From Paludibacteraceae bacterium (GTDB lineage: Bacteria; Bacteroidota; Bacteroidia; Bacteroidales; Paludibacteraceae), in assembly GCA_905234685.1 (NCBI GenBank), contig CAJOIR010000009.1:1-64000 (forward strand): 64,000 nucleotides of DNA, read 5' to 3'. The notes beneath the pieces are model-generated. The model saw nothing but the letters and a program-made list of their open reading frames with translations, made no database searches and was not told the DNA's origin. Every line of letters begins with the position of its first letter. Position 1 is the first letter of the stretch. The position numbers and the translations under genes were made by a program. Below are positions 46,039-54,378 of the stretch, piece by piece.

Positions 46039-47202
46039 TTAGTCTTGTGTGTCCCATCCAATCCCCTTGTACTTCTCCAGGTCCCACTCTTCCTCCACTT
46101 CGTTCAGGTATATTGTCTGAGGCTCGTCATCTATCGTATCTGTATCCTCCTCTTTCTCTATCTTCTTTATGTCGATAGGTGCGTGTGATATTTCTATCAC
46201 CTGGTTGCTCTCTTTCTGAAGTTCCTCCCAAAGCATGTCCTTCAGTCTCTCTATGCCGAGTCCGCTCACCGAAGAGATAAACACGCAGCGCACATCCTCT
46301 GGTAGCTCCTTCTCCATCTGTGTCATCATTACCTCGTCCAGCATGTCGCACTTTGTGATGGCAAGCACTCTCTCTTTGCTTAGCAGTTCGGGGTTGTATT
46401 TCTCCAGTTCCGATAGCAGTATCTGGTAGTCGCGACGTATGTCTTCCGAGTCTGCAGGCACCATAAACAGCAGCACCGCATTCCTTTCTATATGTCTCAG
46501 GAATCTCAGTCCCAGGCCTTTGCCTTCTGCTGCACCTTCTATTATACCTGGTATGTCAGCCATGCAGAAAGAGCGGTTGTCTCTGTAGCTCACTATGCCG
46601 AGTTGCGGGGTCAGGGTGGTGAAGGGGTAGTCTGCTATCTCGGGTTTTGCTGCACTCACTACCGACAGCAGCGTGCTCTTGCCTGCATTCGGGAAACCTA
46701 CCAGACCCACATCGGCAAGCACCTTCAACTGCAGTATGATGTTCTTCTCTATGGCAGGCTCGCCTGGTTGGGCATAACGGGGAGCCTGGTTCGTGGCGGT
46801 GCGGAAGTTCCAGTTGCCCAGACCGCCTCTGCCGCCTTTCAGCAGGATTATCTTCTCACCATGCTCTTTCACTTCGCACAGGTACTCGCCTGTGTCACCG
46901 TCGTAGCATACTGTGCCTAATGGCACTTCTATTATCTTGTCCTCTCCGTCCTTGCCGAAACTGCGGCTCTCGCCTCCGTTGCCTCCGTTGGTGGCGAATA
47001 TATGTTTCTGGTATTTCAGATGAAGCAGTGTCCACAGGTTCCTGTTGCCTTGAAGTATTATGTGGCCGCCTCTGCCTCCGTCGCCTCCGTCCGGACCGCC
47101 TTTGGGCACGTATTTGGCACGGTGGAAATGCATGCTGCCTGCTCCGCCCTTACCAGAGCGGCAGAATATCTTTACGTAGTCTATGAAGTTTCCCTGTGCC
47201 AT
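46039..47202 (-). CDS. obgE: Obg-family GTPase
   Basis: Ribosome-associated GTPase needed for 50S maturation and stress control. The 387 residues show the glycine-rich Obg fold ([19 protein letters not shown], residues about 1-158), then the G domain: [12 protein letters not shown], the TTLTP switch, DIPGIIEGA and TKCD. The C-terminus is a short acidic tail without the full OCT domain. The start is ATG 47202; a TTG three codons upstream is not needed. The ATG follows two tandem 14-bp repeats, one of which ends adk. It converges with the receiver/PPDK gene, 7 nt between stops. Confidence 0.95.
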   Translation of the reverse strand: MAQGNFIDYVKIFCRSGKGGAGSMHFHRAKYVPKGGPDGGDGGRGGHIILQGNRNLWTLLHLKYQKHIFATNGGNGGESRSFGKDGEDKIIEVPLGTVCYDGDTGEYLCEVKEHGEKIILLKGGRGGLGNWNFRTATNQAPRYAQPGEPAIEKNIILQLKVLADVGLVGFPNAGKSTLLSVVSAAKPEIADYPFTTLTPQLGIVSYRDNRSFCMADIPGIIEGAAEGKGLGLRFLRHIERNAVLLFMVPADSEDIRRDYQILLSELEKYNPELLSKERVLAITKCDMLDEVMMTQMEKELPEDVRCVFISSVSGLGIERLKDMLWEELQKESNQVIEISHAPIDIKKIEKEEDTDTIDDEPQTIYLNEVEEEWDLEKYKGIGWDTQD

Positions 47203-47230
47203 AACTGTCAACTATAAACTGTCAACTATA
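47203..47230. repeat. Perfect 14-bp tandem duplication at the adk-obgE junction
   Basis: AACTGTCAACTATA occurs twice in a row (47203-47216, 47217-47230). On the minus strand it encodes the last residues and stop of adk (IVDSL) and abuts the obgE ATG. Similar words occur near 57228-57248. Confidence 0.85.
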
Positions 47231-47781
47231 CTGCAAATCCTCCCGAATATTTCTTCCACTGTGCCTGTGCCGTTTACTGCATAGTATTTCTTCAGGTCTT
47301 TGTAGTATTTCGATACTGCCTCTGTCTGGTGGTGGTATATCACCAGACGCTTCTTTATTGTCTCAAGGTTGTCGTCTGAGCGCCCTGAGGTCTTGCCTCT
47401 TTCCAACAGGCGGTGTATCAGTTCGTCTTCGTCCACATGCAGGTCTATCAGGTGTGAAGATGTCTGCTTGTGTGCAAGCATCTTCTCAAACTCTATCGCC
47501 TGGTTCAGTGTGCGTGGAAAACCATCGAATATGACGCCTTTTGTGCCTGCAGGCAGTTTTTCCAGGTATTGGTCTATCAGTCTCAGCATCACATCGTCGG
47601 GCACAAGGTTGCCTTTCGATATGATGGCGTCTATCTGCTGACCGAATCTGCTGCCACTGGCTATCTCATGTCTCAGCAGGTCGCCTGTTGACAGGTGCTC
47701 CAGACCGTATTTCTTTACTATATACTCGCTCTGGGTACCTTTGCCCGAACCCGGCGCTCCGCATAAAATGATATTCAGCAT
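47212..47781 (-). CDS. adk: Adenylate kinase, short form
   Basis: Balances AMP, ADP and ATP. The 189 residues have the P-loop GAPGSGKGT (8-16), LSTGDLLR, the AMP-binding FDGFPRTLNQA and a short LID region (ERGKTSGRSDDN). Length is that of the short AdkA-like form without the zinc-binding LID. Its last residues and stop are formed by a 14-bp tandem repeat. It lies 9 nt before obgE and 32 nt after the uxaA stop on the minus strand. Confidence 0.95.
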   Translation of the reverse strand: MLNIILCGAPGSGKGTQSEYIVKKYGLEHLSTGDLLRHEIASGSRFGQQIDAIISKGNLVPDDVMLRLIDQYLEKLPAGTKGVIFDGFPRTLNQAIEFEKMLAHKQTSSHLIDLHVDEDELIHRLLERGKTSGRSDDNLETIKKRLVIYHHQTEAVSKYYKDLKKYYAVNGTGTVEEIFGRICSIVDSL

Positions 47782-47813
47782 AACTACTTTATACTTTTAA
47801 CCTTAACCTTCTG

Positions 47814-49322
47814 TTACAACGTCACTCCCGTCTTGAATATGGCTATCTCGTGATACCCTTTCTTCTCGTTGTTTGTCTTCTCTCCAGAGGCTATGCGAAG
47901 CACGTATTCTATAAACTCCTCCATCACCTTCTCTGCTGGCACGTCTTCCACTATCACGCCTGCGTTGAAGTCTATCCATGTTGGCTTCTTCTCTGCAAGG
48001 GCACTGTTTGTGCTCACCTTCACTGTCGGTACGTATGTGCCGAATGGTGTGCCTCTGCCCGTGGTGAAGAGCACCATGTGGCAGCCGGCTGAGGCAAGTG
48101 CTGTACTTGCCACGAGGTCGTTGCCTGGTGCAGACAGAAGGTTCAGACCTTTCTGTCTCAGTCTCTCACCGTATTCCATCACACCGCTCACGGGGGCCTT
48201 GCCGCACTTCTGGGTGCAACCTAAAGCCTTCTCTTCCAAGGTGCTTATACCGCCTGCCTTGTTGCCTGGAGAGGGATTCTCGCCTACGGGTTCGCCGTGT
48301 GACAGGAAATACTCCTTGAAGTTGTTTATCAGACTCACCGTCTGGTTGAACAACTCGCGGTTCTCGCAGCGGTTCATCAGTATCGTCTCTGCACCGAACA
48401 TCTCAGGCACCTCTGTCAGTATTGTCGTGCCGCCTTGGCTTACAAGCCAGTCTGAGAACATGCCCACAAGGGGGTTGGCGGTGATGCCTGAGAAGCCGTC
48501 GCTGCCGCCGCATTTCAGACCTACCCTCAGTTCGCTTACGGGTATGTCTTCGCGTTTGTCCTGACGGGCTTTTTCATACAGTTCTTTCAGTATGGGCATT
48601 ATGTACTCCACCTCGTCTCCTTGTATCTTCTGACTCACCACAAACTTCACTCTCTCGTCGTCATACTCTCCGCAGAACTCCTTGAATACGTCCGGCTGGT
48701 TGTTCTCGCAGCCAAGACCTACTACCAGCACGGCACCTGCGTTCGGATGAAGCACCATGTCACGCAGTATCTTCTTCGTGTTCTCGTGGTCGTCGCCTAA
48801 TTGAGAGCAGCCGTAGTTGTGAGGGAATGCCACTATGGCGTCAACTCCTTCGCCACCTGTCTCTTGTCTCAGACGCTCTGCCACTTGCTGGCAGATTCCG
48901 TTCACGCAACCCACTGTCGGTATCACCCATACTTCATTCCTGATACCCACGTCTCCGTTCTTTCTTCTGTAGCCTTTGAAACTGACCTTTCTGTCTTTGA
49001 ACTTTGAACCTGGAACTTTAAACTCTGTACTCTCCTCTGGCTTGTACTCATACTCCAGCAGACCTGCCAGATTCGTACGTATGTTCGTCTCGTTCATCCA
49101 GCTGCCAGCTGCTTTGCCCTCTTTGGCGTGACCGATAGGGTAGCCGTATTTTATTATGTTCTCGCCCTCGGCAAAGTCTTTGAGGGCTATTTTGTGACCT
49201 GCAGGTATGTCGTCAAGCAGTGTTATCGGCTTGCCGTCTATTGTGATTGTATCACCTTTCTTTTGCGGCTGGATTGCCACTGCCACGTTGTCTGCTGGAT
49301 TGATTTTGAGTACTGGAGTCAT
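47814..49322 (-). CDS. uxaA: Altronate dehydratase
   Basis: Dehydrates D-altronate to 2-keto-3-deoxygluconate in galacturonate use. The 502 residues have an N-terminal SAF domain (about 1-90) and the C-terminal dehydratase domain with VGIRNEVWVIPTVGCVN, AFPHNYGC, LKCGGSDGFSGITANPLVG. Residues about 97-112 (ESTEFKVPGSKFKDRK) are encoded by a TTTGAACTTT-like micro-repeat and look like a local insertion. It has its own promoter and lies downstream of uxaB on the same strand; uxaC, kdgK and kdgA are not in the window. Confidence 0.93.
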   Translation of the reverse strand: MTPVLKINPADNVAVAIQPQKKGDTITIDGKPITLLDDIPAGHKIALKDFAEGENIIKYGYPIGHAKEGKAAGSWMNETNIRTNLAGLLEYEYKPEESTEFKVPGSKFKDRKVSFKGYRRKNGDVGIRNEVWVIPTVGCVNGICQQVAERLRQETGGEGVDAIVAFPHNYGCSQLGDDHENTKKILRDMVLHPNAGAVLVVGLGCENNQPDVFKEFCGEYDDERVKFVVSQKIQGDEVEYIMPILKELYEKARQDKREDIPVSELRVGLKCGGSDGFSGITANPLVGMFSDWLVSQGGTTILTEVPEMFGAETILMNRCENRELFNQTVSLINNFKEYFLSHGEPVGENPSPGNKAGGISTLEEKALGCTQKCGKAPVSGVMEYGERLRQKGLNLLSAPGNDLVASTALASAGCHMVLFTTGRGTPFGTYVPTVKVSTNSALAEKKPTWIDFNAGVIVEDVPAEKVMEEFIEYVLRIASGEKTNNEKKGYHEIAIFKTGVTL

Positions 49323-49396
49323 GTCTTCAGAGTATTTGTTTTTGTTAATATGTTCTTCACTGTTTCGTCCATTCGCTGATTCCCCAATATCCTTTG

Positions 49397-49428
49397 CAAA
49401 GGTAATAAAGAATCTTCATATCACCAAA
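49397..49428 (-). promoter_or_regulatory. Promoter for uxaA
   Basis: On the minus strand TTTG (49428-49425), 20 nt, TACCTTTG (49404-49397): an exact consensus match. The leader is about 70 nt. The 452-nt gap between uxaB and uxaA also holds family B repeats, an 11-bp array and the uxaB terminator. Confidence 0.7.
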
Positions 49429-49471
49429 CTTTCCTTCCTGCTTTTTTATAAATATTTGCCTTCACATTTCC

Positions 49472-49590
49472 TCAGTTCCACAATTAGACAATTCCCCAGT
49501 TAACCTTTTAGCCTCTTAGCCTTTTAACCTATTCACCTAATTTCACAATTCCCCAGTTCCCCAATTAGCCAGTTAGCCAGTTCACCCAAA
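49472..49590. repeat. C-rich intergenic micro-repeat stretch (family B)
   Basis: Words such as CCCCAGTT, TTAACCTTTTAGCCTC, CCCCAATTAGCCAG and CAGTTCACCC in loose tandem, like 15515-15630. No gene is visible. Confidence 0.65.
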
Positions 49591-49591
49591 C

Positions 49592-49646
49592 ATTATTGGG
49601 TGATTATTGGGCTATTATTGGGTGATTATTGGGTGATTATTGGGTG
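49592..49646. repeat. Five tandem 11-bp units
   Basis: ATTATTGGGTG repeated five times (the second copy ends GCT) from 49592 to 49646, in the uxaB-uxaA gap. The unit length equals about one DNA helical turn. Confidence 0.85.
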
Positions 49647-49709
49647 ATTGCTTGTGTTTCAACAGATATATTATTGTTTTTCAACCTTTTCTCGCCTTGT
49701 TTTTGATGC

Positions 49710-49748
49710 AAAAAAAGCAGAGGAGCAACTCCTTTTGCTGCTCCTCTG
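49710..49748 (-). terminator. Rho-independent terminator of uxaB
   Basis: CAGAGGAGCA (49718-49727) pairs with TGCTCCTCTG (49739-49748) around an 11-nt loop; on the minus strand it is followed, after two bases, by a T7 run (complement of 49710-49716). It lies just after the uxaB stop. Confidence 0.8.
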
Positions 49749-49774
49749 GCCGTGTTATGTGTTTCTCTGGTTGA

Positions 49775-51256
49775 TTACAGTATCTCTTTCACTGTTTCCA
49801 GCATGCCTTTCTCCTGAATGTCTTTCAGGAATCCTGCTACCATGTCTGTCAGACCTGGTATTTCGTTCAGGTTTTGCTTGCTCTCTTTCCATATTATGTC
49901 TGTCGAACCAAGCACGACTGTTGCCACTTTCTTCAGGTCACCTGTTGCCCAGAGTTCCTTAAGCAGGTCCATTATCTCCTGTGCGTCATTGGGTTGTATT
50001 GGAGCACCGTCTGCACGCGTGCCGCCTTTGTAGTAGGTGATGATGGCGGCAAGTCCGAGTACAAGACCCTTCGGTAGTTCGCCCTTGCGCTCAAGGTAGG
50101 TCTTCAGTCCTGGCAGGTCGCGTGTCTCGAACTTCGGGAATGAGTTGAGCATTATGCTTGTCACAGCGTGATCCACGTATGGATTGTTGAAGCGCTCCAG
50201 TACGCTCTCGCCATAGGCTTTCAACTCGTCCTTTGGCAGGTTGAGGGTCTCAAGCAACTCCTCGAACATCACCTTGTGAATGTACTTGCCCAATACTTCA
50301 TGGTTGCATGCGTCACGTACTATGTTCACGCCACTCAGGTATGTCACTGGCGAAAGCACTGTGTGAGGACCGTTTAGCAGAGTCACTTTGCGCTCATGAT
50401 AAGGCTTCTCGCTCTCTGCTATGAGGACGTTCAGACCTGCTTTGTTGGCTGGGAACTCTGCTTCAAGCTCGGCTATCGACATGTTCTCCGGCTTCTCTAT
50501 CACCCATAGGTGGAATATCTCGGCCTGCACAACCAGGTTGTCGGCGTAGCCCACTTTCTCCTGTATGGCGGCAATGTCCTTGCGTGGGAAGCCTGGCACT
50601 ATGCGGTCAACCAGTGTGGCGCACACATAGTTGTATTTCTCAAACCACTCCTTGAACCCTGCGTAGTCAGCACCGAAGTCGTCTTTCCAAAGTTCTATGT
50701 ATTTGCGGATGCAGTCTTTCAGGTGGTGTCCGTTGAGGAAGATAAGTTCGCATGGCATGAATATCAGACCTTTCTTCGGGTCTCCTTCGAAGGTCTTGTA
50801 GCGGCGGAAGAGCAGTTGCACTAGTTTGCCTGGATATGCACTGGCGGGAGCATCGCTGAACTTGCATGAAGCATCGAATGTGATGCCTGCTTCGGTCGTG
50901 TTGCTAATTACGAAGCGTATCTCTGGCTGGTCTGCAAGTGCCATGAATGCTGCATTCTGGCTGTAGGGGTTCAAGGCACGGCTTATTACATCTATGCGCT
51001 CAAGAGAGTTCACAGCTTCGCCGTTCAGACGACCTTGCAGGTTCACGTGGTAGAGGCAGTCTTGACCGTTGAGCCATTCTGCCATACCTTTCTCTATTGG
51101 TTGAACTACTGCCACTGAGCCGTTGAAGTTGGTCTTCTGATTCATATTCCATACTATCCAGTCAACAAAGGCGCGCAGGAAGTTGCCTTCACCGAACTGA
51201 ATGATGCGCTCCGGAGCCTGGCTCTTTGGCGCTGTGAGTTTGTTTAGTGCTTTCAT
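49775..51256 (-). CDS. uxaB: Tagaturonate reductase
   Basis: Reduces D-tagaturonate to D-altronate with NADH, the step before UxaA. The 493-residue protein is a mannitol-dehydrogenase-family polyol dehydrogenase with IIQFGEGNFLRAFVDWIV (NAD-binding start), then VISNTTEAGI, LVDRIVPGFPR and a C-terminal alpha domain with YVDHAVTSIMLNSFPKF. It has its own promoter and terminator. The order uxaB then uxaA on one strand supports galacturonate/pectin use. Confidence 0.93.
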   Translation of the reverse strand: MKALNKLTAPKSQAPERIIQFGEGNFLRAFVDWIVWNMNQKTNFNGSVAVVQPIEKGMAEWLNGQDCLYHVNLQGRLNGEAVNSLERIDVISRALNPYSQNAAFMALADQPEIRFVISNTTEAGITFDASCKFSDAPASAYPGKLVQLLFRRYKTFEGDPKKGLIFMPCELIFLNGHHLKDCIRKYIELWKDDFGADYAGFKEWFEKYNYVCATLVDRIVPGFPRKDIAAIQEKVGYADNLVVQAEIFHLWVIEKPENMSIAELEAEFPANKAGLNVLIAESEKPYHERKVTLLNGPHTVLSPVTYLSGVNIVRDACNHEVLGKYIHKVMFEELLETLNLPKDELKAYGESVLERFNNPYVDHAVTSIMLNSFPKFETRDLPGLKTYLERKGELPKGLVLGLAAIITYYKGGTRADGAPIQPNDAQEIMDLLKELWATGDLKKVATVVLGSTDIIWKESKQNLNEIPGLTDMVAGFLKDIQEKGMLETVKEIL

Positions 51257-51329
51257 TATATCAGTTGTTTGTATTTTGTGTCTTACGGTTGTGAATCAGG
51301 CATTATGAATGCCGCATTGTTTCACGTTG

Positions 51330-51361
51330 CAAAGATAGTCAATTCCTCTTTTACTCTCAAG
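51330..51361 (-). promoter_or_regulatory. Promoter for uxaB
   Basis: On the minus strand CTTG (51361-51358), 20 nt, TATCTTTG (51337-51330), one mismatch in the first box. It faces away from the rdgB promoter, which begins 27 nt beyond it. Confidence 0.6.
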
Positions 51362-51388
51362 TATTATATGACATTTTTTGTAGATTAT

Positions 51389-51419
51389 TTTGGTCTTTAT
51401 GGAAAAAGTACTACCTTTG
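51389..51419 (+). promoter_or_regulatory. Promoter for rdgB-porZ, probably leaderless
   Basis: TTTG (51389-51392), 19 nt, TACCTTTG (51412-51419): exact consensus. The -7 box ends only 5 nt before the rdgB ATG (51425), so the transcript should begin within a few bases of the start codon. Confidence 0.7.
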
Positions 51420-51424
51420 CGCCT

Positions 51425-52003
51425 ATGAAATTTGTTTTTGCAACTAACAACAGGCATAAGCTTGAAGAAGCCCGTGCTATTCTCGGTTCAAGCGTTGACG
51501 TGGTCAGCCTTGCAGAGTTGGGTTGTAATGACGATATTGAGGAGACTGCTGACACTCTTGAAGGCAACTCCGCTATTAAGGCTCATTATATATGGGATAA
51601 ATACGGTGTTGACTGTTTCGCTGACGACACAGGCCTTGAGGTCAAGACATTGGGTGGAGCGCCTGGTGTACGTAGTGCCAGATATGCAGGAGAACCGCAG
51701 GATTCGGCACGCAACAGGCGGAAACTGCTTCATGATATGCAGGGTGAGACTGACCGCACTGCCCGCTTCCGTACTGTGGTGACGCTTGTGTGCAATGGTG
51801 TCGTTCACACCTTTGAAGGCATAGTCACAGGCTCTCTCCTGACTGAGGAACGCGGCTCAGGCGGTTTTGGCTATGACAGTCTCTTTGTGCCGGATGGATA
51901 TACCGAGACGTTTGCCCAATTGGGGGAGGAAGTAAAAAACAGAATTAGTCATCGTGCTCGTGCCATGCAGGCATTGGCGGATTATATAAAGTCAAACTTA
52001 TGA
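51425..52003 (+). CDS. rdgB: XTP/dITP diphosphatase (RdgB/HAM1 family)
   Basis: Removes inosine and xanthosine triphosphates from the nucleotide pool. The 192 residues start MKFVFATNNRHKLEEA (FATNNxxKxxE motif), then FADDTGLEVKTLGGAPGVRSARYAG and the GFGYDSLFVP and FAQLGEEVKNRISHRARA segments. The ATG is placed at 51425, as upstream in-frame residues have no family match and cover the promoter. The stop overlaps the porZ start (ATGA), so the two are coupled. Confidence 0.94.
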   Translation: MKFVFATNNRHKLEEARAILGSSVDVVSLAELGCNDDIEETADTLEGNSAIKAHYIWDKYGVDCFADDTGLEVKTLGGAPGVRSARYAGEPQDSARNRRKLLHDMQGETDRTARFRTVVTLVCNGVVHTFEGIVTGSLLTEERGSGGFGYDSLFVPDGYTETFAQLGEEVKNRISHRARAMQALADYIKSNL

Positions 52004-54306
52004 AGAAACTGTTAGTGTTCGGTGTGGTGTTGTCTGCCGTCTTGTCTGTGCAGGCACAGTTGCCTATGGGCGGTTGGCGTATGCATCTTGCTTATGGCAA
52101 CGTTTCAAGAATAGAGAATGGCAATGAGAAAGTCTTTGCTCTTAGTTACGGCGCTCTTATGTCCGTTGACAAAGAGGATGGTCAGATGGAGTATTATAAC
52201 AAACTGACAGGACTTAGCAGTTCCAATATCCTTAATATCAAGTACGACCGTGACTTCAACAGACTCATTATAGTATATGCCGATGGTAACATAGATTTCC
52301 TTTATGAAAATGGTGATGTTGTCAATATCATCGACTTGTACAGCTCACAGACAAGCGAGAACAAACTGGTCAATGACCTTACTTTGCATGACAAGACCAT
52401 GTATATGGCAATGAAGTTTGGCCTTCTTGAAGTTGACTTGCAACGCCGTGTATTGAAGGAAACGTATTACATAGGTGAAGATGCACAGCCTGTTGATGTC
52501 AAGTATGTGGCAGTTTGCTCCGATACTTTGTATGCCGCAACAGCCGACAAACTCTATAGTGCAGGTATCAGACAGAATAAGATTGACTATCACAACTGGA
52601 ATACAGCTTCATTGCCCGGAAGTGGCACAGTCGGCGGACTTCATACCTGCGGAGGCGATATGTACATACTTCGTGGAGGTAAACTCTTCAGGTATGCTGC
52701 CGATGGTTGGCATCCTTGCTTGGCTGACAGTACTTTCAGTGTCCTGAGTGGCATAGAGCAGAAGGTCACTCTCCTTGCTGATTCTGGCATGTTCGTTCTA
52801 ACATCCGACACTACTGCCGTTCGTTATCCTTATTTCTATGGTTCTGAGGATGTGGCATTCGATGCCGCCAGCAATACTTATTGGTATGCCTATGGTGAAG
52901 GTGGCATCGCCACTCTCGACCCCGTCCGCAAGACCTACAACACTTTCCACCCCAACGGACCTATCGTCAACACTCCATATCGCATGCGTGTCACCGGCAA
53001 CCGCCTCTACATCGTCCTTGGCGGCTATTGGACTGGTAAAAACAACACTCCTGCCACCGTAATGATATATGAAAAGGGGGAATGGACAAATTATAATAGT
53101 GGCTATTTTGCCGCTTCAACAGGAGCGGAAATTACTGATTTTTGTGATATACTGGCTTATCCAAAAGATAATTCACACTTTTTTATTGGAACAGCATGTC
53201 GTGGATTGATTGAATTCAGAGATAATGAGTTTTATAAGTTGTATGACACCAATAATAGTCCAATTATTAACTTCTTGGGGAATCCGAATTTTTATACATG
53301 GGTGGATGGGTTGGATATGGATGCTGATGGCAATTTGTGGATGATGAATCTTGGTGGTGGTATTTATGTGCTGACTGCTGAAAGTGATTGGACTAAATGG
53401 ATACTTTTCAATAATGAGACATTAAAAAATCTTACACGATGCAAACAAGTATTGATTTCCAACCAGAACCAGAATTTAAAGATATTTATAAACAACCATC
53501 ATTCCAATCTGGGTATAGGTGTTCTTAATGACAATGGTACTATTGACAATATGAGTGATGACAAGATAGTATTCAGGAATTATTTTGTTGATCAGAATGG
53601 GAAAGATATAAAATGTGGTGCCATATATAGTGTAGAGCAGGATGTAACAGGTGAATTATGGGTAGGAACAGACGCAGGATTGTTTATTATTCCTGATGTA
53701 GAAAAGATGTTCACTTCAAATGAATGTCGTCGTGTAATTATTCCTCGTACTGACGGGAGCGGCCTTGCTGATTATTTGCTTGGTGATGAAGCAATAAATG
53801 CTATTGCTGTTGATGGCGCTAATAGGAAATGGATAGGTACTCAAAATTCAGGTGCATTCCTTGTTTCACCTGATGGCATAGAGACTGTTGAGCATTTTAC
53901 GATGGATAATTCTCCTTTACCGGAAAATGCCATATTGTCAATAGCTATAAATCCTACTAATGGAGAAGTTTTTATAGGAACAGGTCTTGGTTTGGTTTCT
54001 TATCAAAGTAATGCTGCAGAACCTGAGCCGGAAATACCCAATAAAAACCTGTATGTATATCCTAATCCTGTTCGTGAGGATTTTGAGGGTGTGATAACAA
54101 TAAACGGGCTTCGTGATAATACAACTGTTAAAATTACTGATGCTGCAGGAATGCTTGTTGCAGAAACCTCATCCCTTGGTGGTCTTGCCACGTGGGATGG
54201 TAATGATATGAATGGTTCGCGAGTCCGAACAGGTGTTTATCTTGCTCAATGCATCACTTCCGACGGTGAACAGTATGCTTTAACAAAAATACTGATAGTA
54301 AAATAA
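52000..54306 (+). CDS. porZ: PorZ-like type IX secretion beta-propeller protein
   Basis: A 768-residue exported protein (signal ending LSVQAQ) of the PorZ family, a surface component of the T9SS attachment complex. It begins LPMGGWRMHLAYGNVSRIE, followed by two beta-propeller parts with LTGLSSSNILNIKYD and many short blades. From about residue 680 there is a C-terminal sorting-type domain (YPNPVREDFEG, then VRTGVYLAQC), used for secretion by the same system. Base composition changes at about 53060 (residue 355) to AT-richer. It supports a working T9SS in this organism, as do the sorting domains on two other proteins here. Confidence 0.88.
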   Translation: MKKLLVFGVVLSAVLSVQAQLPMGGWRMHLAYGNVSRIENGNEKVFALSYGALMSVDKEDGQMEYYNKLTGLSSSNILNIKYDRDFNRLIIVYADGNIDFLYENGDVVNIIDLYSSQTSENKLVNDLTLHDKTMYMAMKFGLLEVDLQRRVLKETYYIGEDAQPVDVKYVAVCSDTLYAATADKLYSAGIRQNKIDYHNWNTASLPGSGTVGGLHTCGGDMYILRGGKLFRYAADGWHPCLADSTFSVLSGIEQKVTLLADSGMFVLTSDTTAVRYPYFYGSEDVAFDAASNTYWYAYGEGGIATLDPVRKTYNTFHPNGPIVNTPYRMRVTGNRLYIVLGGYWTGKNNTPATVMIYEKGEWTNYNSGYFAASTGAEITDFCDILAYPKDNSHFFIGTACRGLIEFRDNEFYKLYDTNNSPIINFLGNPNFYTWVDGLDMDADGNLWMMNLGGGIYVLTAESDWTKWILFNNETLKNLTRCKQVLISNQNQNLKIFINNHHSNLGIGVLNDNGTIDNMSDDKIVFRNYFVDQNGKDIKCGAIYSVEQDVTGELWVGTDAGLFIIPDVEKMFTSNECRRVIIPRTDGSGLADYLLGDEAINAIAVDGANRKWIGTQNSGAFLVSPDGIETVEHFTMDNSPLPENAILSIAINPTNGEVFIGTGLGLVSYQSNAAEPEPEIPNKNLYVYPNPVREDFEGVITINGLRDNTTVKITDAAGMLVAETSSLGGLATWDGNDMNGSRVRTGVYLAQCITSDGEQYALTKILIVK

Positions 54307-54378
54307 GTATCGCCTGAAACAACATAGTTTAGCATGGATATACCTCTATATGTGTGATGGAATAAGGTATTATCAATG

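Noticed and set aside
51269..51424. N-terminal extension of rdgB
   Set aside because: Covers the promoter and lacks family similarity; ATG 51425 gives the standard protein.
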